This document shows positions 57,901 to 64,000 of a DNA stretch of 64,000 nt, piece after piece (within the stretch, counting starts at the first letter, position 1; each line of letters starts with the position of its first letter). Under the pieces are notes generated by a model. It did no database searches. It was not told the DNA's origin and saw only the letters and a program-made list of their open reading frames with translations. Source of the DNA: Herpetosiphon gulosus (GTDB taxonomy: Bacteria > Chloroflexota > Chloroflexia > Chloroflexales > Herpetosiphonaceae); contig NZ_BAABRU010000008.1 in assembly GCF_039545135.1 (NCBI RefSeq), forward strand, positions 245,268 through 309,267, read 5' to 3'. The position numbers and the translations under genes were made by a program.

Positions 57901-60900
57901 AAATTACAACGAGCAGGGGCGTGACGGCCTCTACGTTGTGCGTTTTAATCCCCTCTTCCTCGGGGCGTTGATTGAAATTCGAAAAAACTTTCAATCTTGG
58001 CCATCTGACCTAAAGTTTTAATCCCCTCTTCCTCGGGGCGTTGATTGAAATAAACCGAGTATCGCTCGACAGCGCCGCCATAGGTGGCGTTTTAATCCCC
58101 TCTTCCTCGGGGCGTTGATTGAAATAGGTAGTCAATCTCTTCAAAAAGGGGGAAAGAGAGAGAGTTTTAATCCCCTCTTCCTCGGGGCGTTGATTGAAAT
58201 GCGATCCGCAGATGGAGACCAACCCGGACGGCGAGTTTTAATCCCCTCTTCCTCGGGGCGTTGATTGAAATTCTGGCCGCCCCCGCGGCCAACGGCACGA
58301 ATCTGGTTTTAATCCCCTCTTCCTCGGGGCGTTGATTGAAATGCGTTTCGGGCTACGGCTCCGAGCAGAACGCCACCAGGTTTTAATCCCCTCTTCCTCG
58401 GGGCGTTGATTGAAATTCACTTGAAACACCTGGAGGAACATCATGTCCGATCCGTTTTAATCCCCTCTTCCTCGGGGCGTTGATTGAAATGGAATGTGCA
58501 ACAAAAAAATATAGTCGCAGCAACTTTGTTTTAATCCCCTCTTCCTCGGGGCGTTGATTGAAATTGGAAAAATGTATACAGCTCACACCAGAACAGATGC
58601 AGTTTTAATCCCCTCTTCCTCGGGGCGTTGATTGAAATCTGACGGCTACGTGGACGCTGCCGAATGGCACGGTTTTAATCCCCTCTTCCTCGGGGCGTTG
58701 ATTGAAATCCGAACGGCACTGTCTACTGGGGCGAGTCCACTAATGTTTTAATCCCCTCTTCCTCGGGGCGTTGATTGAAATGGATTTTCCGCGCTTCATT
58801 TCTTTGAGCCGCTCAAGGACGTTTTAATCCCCTCTTCCTCGGGGCGTTGATTGAAATTTGTGATTCCCAGCCCGGTAGTCCGAGATCTTTCTCGTTTTAA
58901 TCCCCTCTTCCTCGGGGCGTTGATTGAAATTTCGCTGCAGATTAAAACCTGCAAAGTGGAGAAGGAGTTTTAATCCCTCTTCCTCGGGGCGTTGATTGAA
59001 ATTCAATTGCGGCGACACAGGTTGCAGCAAGGTTCTCGTTTTAATCCCCTCTTCCTCGGGGCGTTGATTGAAATCAATTGCATCTTGTGGGCCGGTAGGA
59101 ACAAACTTAAAGTTTTAATCCCCTCTTCCTCGGGGCGTTGATTGAAATTAAGAATTCAGATTTAGCAACTCACTACTCACACCAAGGTTTTAATCCCCTC
59201 TTCCTCGGGGCGTTGATTGAAATTTTATCATTTAGCTTCAGGTATCCCAAGAAGAATTGGTTTTAATCCCCTCTTCCTCGGGGCGTTGATTGAAATCAAT
59301 ATGCGTCGACTACTACCGCTGCTCATCATTGTGTTTTAATCCCCTCTTCCTCGGGGCGTTGATTGAAATGCTATGCAAAGTACCAACGCCAGCTCCCGGG
59401 CTGGATGTGTTTTAATCCCCTCTTCCTCGGGGCGTTGATTGAAATGACGGGCTAGATAAGAATTGGCCTACAATCTCATCTGGTTTTAATCCCCTCTTCC
59501 TCGGGGCGTTGATTGAAATTTTCTCTCTACAATTGCCAAGTGGCAACGTGCCACAAGTTTTAATCCCCTCTTCCTCGGGGCGTTGATTGAAATTTTTTAC
59601 CTCACTGATGTAGGAATGCCTATTACAGTTTGTTTTAATCCCCTCTTCCTCGGGGCGTTGATTGAAATCAAGTGCCTTGAACAACTTCATGGCCCGAATT
59701 CGCGTTTTAATCCCCTCTTCCTCGGGGCGTTGATTGAAATCATTGGCTATTCTGCAGCCATTTTAGCTGCACCCTCACGTTTTAATCCCCTCTTCCTCGG
59801 GGCGTTGATTGAAATTCACTGATTTCGAGCGCCGCCAGGGCATCACCTAGGTTTTAATCCCCTCTTCCTCGGGGCGTTGATTGAAATTACCTGCCGTTGG
59901 TCATCGTCTCGCCGAATCCGTGCGTGTTTTAATCCCCTCTTCCTCGGGGCGTTGATTGAAATTTATATGCTTTGCACAAATTGCCGCAAAACTGTTGAGT
60001 TTTAATCCCCTCTTCCTCGGGGCGTTGATTGAAATTTAATTGAACGCTTCCGCCCATTGGAAGAAGAATTGTTTTAATCCCCTCTTCCTCGGGGCGTTGA
60101 TTGAAATCCATTAATTTCGCCCTAGGAGGGCTTGCCCTCCTAGGGGTTTTAATCCCCTCTTCCTCGGGGCGTTGATTGAAATTTACGATGCCGTTGGAGT
60201 CGATCCGTTATACACGCAGGTTTTAATCCCCTCTTCCTCGGGGCGTTGATTGAAATTGGCGGAACGGTGGGCGTTGGTCGCCAACCTGCAGTTTTAATCC
60301 CCTCTTCCTCGGGGCGTTGATTGAAATCCGTACAATACCGCCCGATGGTCGGACCGGTTATCAAGTTTTAATCCCCTCTACCTCGGGGCGTTGATTGAAA
60401 TTCAATCCAATTCATTGGTCTCAATCTGACCGATGAGAGGTTTTAATCCCCTCTTCCTCGGGGCGTTGATTGAAATATTCGATAAAGCACAAAGCAAGCT
60501 TGATCTAGCTGAATGTTTTAATCCCCTCTTCCTCGGGGCGTTGATTGAAATTCGCCGATCTCACTGCCGAAGTGACCATCCCAAGCGGCATGGTTGGTTT
60601 TAATCCCCTCTTCCTCGGGGCGTTGATTGAAATAGCACACTGATTCATCCACCCTATTCACAGGAGGCCTGTTTTAATCCCCTCTTCCTCGGGGCGTTGA
60701 TTGAAATCTCAGCCCGTGATCACCCCGACCGGGACCACCGTTTTAATCCCCTCTTCCTCGGGGCGTTGATTGAAATACATTTGTACTACCATTCTTGATT
60801 AGCTGGCTTAAAGAAGGTTTTAATCCCCTCTTCCTCGGGGCGTTGATTGAAATGGATCGGGCAAACTGACAAAGCCTTCACCCGCTATTATGGTTTTAAT

Positions 60901-63873
60901 CCCCTCTTCCTCGGGGCGTTGATTGAAATGATGGCCAGGTCGTCTGCACCGATAAGGACGGCAAGTTTTAATCCCCTCTTCCTCGGGGCGTTGATTGAAA
61001 TTGGGGCTACCCAGGAAGTCGGTGCACCGGGCACGGACGGGTTTTAATCCCCTCTTCCTCGGGGCGTTGATTGAAATGCGGAACCTACCGCGTGTAAAAA
61101 GGTGGCGAGTGATTGGTTTTAATCCCCTCTTCCTCGGGGCGTTGATTGAAATGGAACTACGGTTCCCTGCTTGGATTAACGAAGAATGGCGTTTTAATCC
61201 CCTCTTCCTCGGGGCGTTGATTGAAATAGTTGAATCTGCCCACGAGTCGGTTATTCAGTTGGTTTTAATCCCCTCTTCCTCGGGGCGTTGATTGAAATCT
61301 CAGACATGGATGGCCCGTTCGCCATCCACCGCATGAGTTTTAATCCCCTCTTCCTCGGGGTGTTGATTGAAATGCGCGGATCAACTACATCCGCCTGTTG
61401 CGCTCGCTCGGTTTTAATCCCCTCTTCCTCGGGGTGTTGATTGAAATCCCCTGCGGCGCTTGCGTCCCCAACGTGATGTTGGTTTTAATCCCCTCTTCCT
61501 CGGGGTGTTGATTGAAATCAATGTCATTGCACGCTAAGAATGCTGGCCCAGTGGTTTTAATCCCCTCTTCCTCGGGGTGTTGATTGAAATGGAGGACTCA
61601 GTGCCAACATGGCCAGAGGGCATATTGTTTTAATCCCCTCTTCCTCGGGGTGTTGATTGAAATTGGACTTGGCCTGTTGCCCTACTTGTTATTCTTATCG
61701 TTTTAATCCCCTCTTCCTCGGGGTGTTGATTGAAATAGGGCGGCTATCAGCTCGTCAGCAGCTCGACGTATACGTTTTAATCCCCTCTTCCTCGGGGTGT
61801 TGATTGAAATGCAAGGCAAAATCCTAACCGTTTCAATTGAAGAATTAGTTTTAATCCCCTCTTCCTCGGGGTGTTGATTGAAATCGACTATCATTGCAAT
61901 GCCGGGCCACCAGCGCCAGTCGCGTTTTAATCCCCTCTTCCTCGGGGTGTTGATTGAAATCAGGAACAAAGCAAAGGGTTCTACCTCTGCTTAACGTGTT
62001 TTAATCCCCTCTTCCTCGGGGTGTTGATTGAAATGAATGTGAGTGGTTTGACAATTGGCTGATAGTTGCAAGTTTTAATCCCCTCTTCCTCGGGGTGTTG
62101 ATTGAAATTTGGGGTATTCACTGTACGTGCCGAGATTTTCATTGTGTTTTAATCCCCTCGTCCTCGGGGTGTTGATTGAAATTCGCAAGATGCATCACAA
62201 CGGTCATATAAGCATAAAAGTTTTAATCCCCTCTTCCTCGGGGTGTTGATTGAAATACAACAGCTGTTTCAAATGTGGTGGCGTGGCATCAAGTTTTAAT
62301 CCCCTCTTCCTCGGGGTGTTGATTGAAATGCGGCTTTTTCATTGCAGGCACGGCCAGCAACAATCTGGTTTTAATCCCCTCTTCCTCGGGGTGTTGATTG
62401 AAATACAACAATTTCACGATCGGCCAGTGGCAGCTCGAACGGGTTTTAATCCCCTCTTCCTCGGGGTGTTGATTGAAATCTGCAATCAAAAACGCGGGAC
62501 AGCGTTTCAATCGTTTTAATCCCCTCTTCCTCGGGGTGTTGATTGAAATTTAATCTAATAATGGAGTCCATATGAAAAATATCATCGTTTTAATCCCCTC
62601 TTCCTCGGGGTGTTGATTGAAATTTTGCTAAACACGTTATGAAACTTGATTGGCGCTTAGGTTTTAATCCCCTCTTCCTCGGGGTGTTGATTGAAATTTC
62701 CACCGGCCAGTCTCAGGACGGGCCGTGGACCAAGTTTTAATCCCCTCTTCCTCGGGGTGTTGATTGAAATAATCTTCCTATCGATGTCGACATGGATGTC
62801 GATCCAGTGTTTTAATCCCCTCTTCCTCGGGGTGTTGATTGAAATGCCCACAACGGCGAAGTGGTCAAGATCGGCTACATGTGTTTTAATCCCCTCTTCC
62901 TCGGGGTGTTGATTGAAATCGTTTGCGAGCCTAACGGCACGCGCGATGTCCCCGGTTTTAATCCCCTCTTCCTCGGGGTGTTGATTGAAATCCGGCTCCC
63001 ATAGCCCCCATCCACCCTGTACACCGTTGCGTTTTAATCCCCTCTTCCTCGGGGTGTTGATTGAAATTTTGGCTCAATTGCCCAGCACGACTGGGTGGTC
63101 GGTGGTTTTAATCCCCTCTTCCTCGGGGTGTTGATTGAAATTTCGGCATATCATCAGCTTGGCTATGCTGTTGCTGGTTTTAATCCCCTCGTCCTCGGGG
63201 TGTTGATTGAAATCCTCTCGGATTCGCACACGACCGCGCCGCCGGCCTGAGTTTTAATCCCCTCTTCCTCGGGGTGTTGATTGAAATCCCAGGGCGTGCT
63301 CATCCCAGCAACGTCATTGGGCAGGTTTTAATCCCCTCTTCCTCGGGGTGTTGATTGAAATGAACACCGGCGCGATCACAAACACGACGGCCGTAATGGG
63401 TTTTAATCCCCTCTTCCTCGGGGTGTTGATTGAAATCAACAAGCAGAACGGAGCATTCCTGTTCACCAAGATCGTTTTAATCCCCTCTTCCTCGGGGTGT
63501 TGATTGAAATAATTTGATTGTGGCGATAGCCAAATCGATTCATATCGTTTGTTTTAATCCCCTCTTCCTCGGGGTGTTGATTGAAATGACCATCGTCCCG
63601 ACCACCGTCCCGACCATCGTCCGTTTTAATCCCCTCTTCCTCGGGGTGTTGATTGAAATTTGGCTCCGTTTTTTACAAATGTTGGAAAGGAGTTGGTTTT
63701 AATCCCCTCTTCCTCGGGGTGTTGATTGAAATCGAAGGGAAATGCGAAATGGCGCATGGTCATTATGGGGTTTTAATCCCCTCTTCCTCGGGGTGTTGAT
63801 TGAAATGAAGCCTTATTGGAGGAAACCATGTTCCGCAACTATCGGTTTTAATCCCCTCTTCCTCGGGGTGTTG
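48988..63873. CRISPR. CRISPR array, about 202 repeats of 37 nt and 201 spacers
   Basis: The repeat opens GTTTTAATCCCC on the plus strand, has a CCCC...GGGG hairpin, and ends GTTGATTGAAAT. Spacers are mostly 34-40 nt. The count of 202 was made by hand. Position 25 is C or T in long blocks. The first three repeats (48988, 49062 and 49134 regions) diverge (GTTTAAAACCCCTCG, GGGGCATTG). The last repeat is cut after 29 bases. Minor variants include a 38-nt repeat near 53652, a 36-nt repeat near 58967, a T-to-A change near 60380, and T15-to-G changes near 62160 and 63191. No cas gene lies in the window, so the type is not assigned. Direction is ambiguous: ATTGAAAT at the plus-strand end fits a common handle, but on the minus strand the hairpin is followed by exactly eight bases (ATTAAAAC). 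Confidence 0.98.
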
Positions 63874-63934
63874 CGGAATGTGTCAAGCACGGTGAAACAG
63901 ATGACAACGGAGCAAACGGACGATTAAAGAAGGA

Positions 63935-64000
63935 TTATTCGCGCAATGCCACCGCGATCGACGGATCAGCTGGCCCGACTGGGCGGTTAATCCACACCGC
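63935..64000 (-). CDS. Possible C-terminal end of a gene entering from the right
   Basis: A minus-strand frame is open from the edge to a TAA at 63935-63937, giving about 21 residues (WINRPVGPADPSIAVALRE at the end). The VWINRPVGP string vaguely recalls the C-terminus of HAD-type hydrolases. Too short to support more. Confidence 0.25.
   Translation of the reverse strand, partial: AVWINRPVGPADPSIAVALRE

Noticed and set aside
49024..63927. Many short reading frames on both strands across the array with recurring peptides such as FNPLFLGALIE and ISINAPRKRGLK
   Set aside because: They are translations of the 37-nt CRISPR repeat and intervening spacers, not genes.
48771..64000. cas genes beside the array
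   Set aside because: The left neighbour is a DUF2254 membrane protein, and only about 127 bases follow the array; no Cas motif is present.
1..64000. tRNA, rRNA and known riboswitches
   Set aside because: I found no cloverleaf, rRNA signature or riboswitch core that I could recognise by reading; a covariance-model scan was not possible.

Overview
The window looks like a chromosomal segment of a filamentous gliding Chloroflexota bacterium, most likely Herpetosiphon. This is an inference from the gene mix: modular PKS, CSLREA and FG-GAP secreted proteins, a cyanobacterial-type aromatic ammonia-lyase, family-5 sugar ABC transport, a very large CRISPR array, and roughly even base composition in host genes. 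No rRNA, tRNA or cas gene was recognised.

Region 1 (1-14221) is a secondary-metabolite locus. A type I polyketide synthase (ACP-KS-AT-DH-KR, minus strand, running off the left edge) diverges across a 1.2 kb AT-rich spacer from a plus-strand set: a membrane protein, a DrrAB-like ABC exporter, a macrolide-type glycosyltransferase, an acyl-CoA/acyl-AMP ligase and a PAL/TAL-type ammonia-lyase. Together they suggest an aryl-primed (coumarate- or cinnamate-like) glycosylated polyketide that is exported.

Region 2 (14417-31204) starts with a secreted CSLREA protein and a LOG-family gene. An AT-rich island of about 11.2 kb follows, flanked by two 209-bp direct repeats of the 5' end of the LOG gene. 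It carries a degraded IS5-family element and a five-gene, BREX-like phage-defence operon (DUF4007, BrxF-like ATPase, BrxC/PglY, PglZ, BrxL). The operon has no methyltransferase or PAPS-reductase gene, and BrxL stops exactly at the island boundary, apparently without its protease domain. A seven-repeat FG-GAP protein and an endonuclease III follow.

Region 3 (31320-45551) is a carbohydrate-use locus. It holds a GH1 beta-glucosidase with a structured leader, a translationally coupled pair of DJ-1/PfpI proteins (one an AraC regulator), a LacI regulator with candidate operators, and an operon for a family-5 solute-binding protein, two permeases, two ATPases, a GH35-like beta-galactosidase and an unrecognised protein. 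A TPR-GGDEF diguanylate cyclase and a DUF2254 membrane protein follow.

Region 4 (48988-63873) is one CRISPR array with, by my hand count, 202 repeats of 37 nt. The repeats fall into long alternating blocks of two alleles differing at one base. Several spacers are duplicated, and the array has divergent repeats at the left end and a truncated repeat at the right. A tiny end of a minus-strand reading frame may enter at the right edge.
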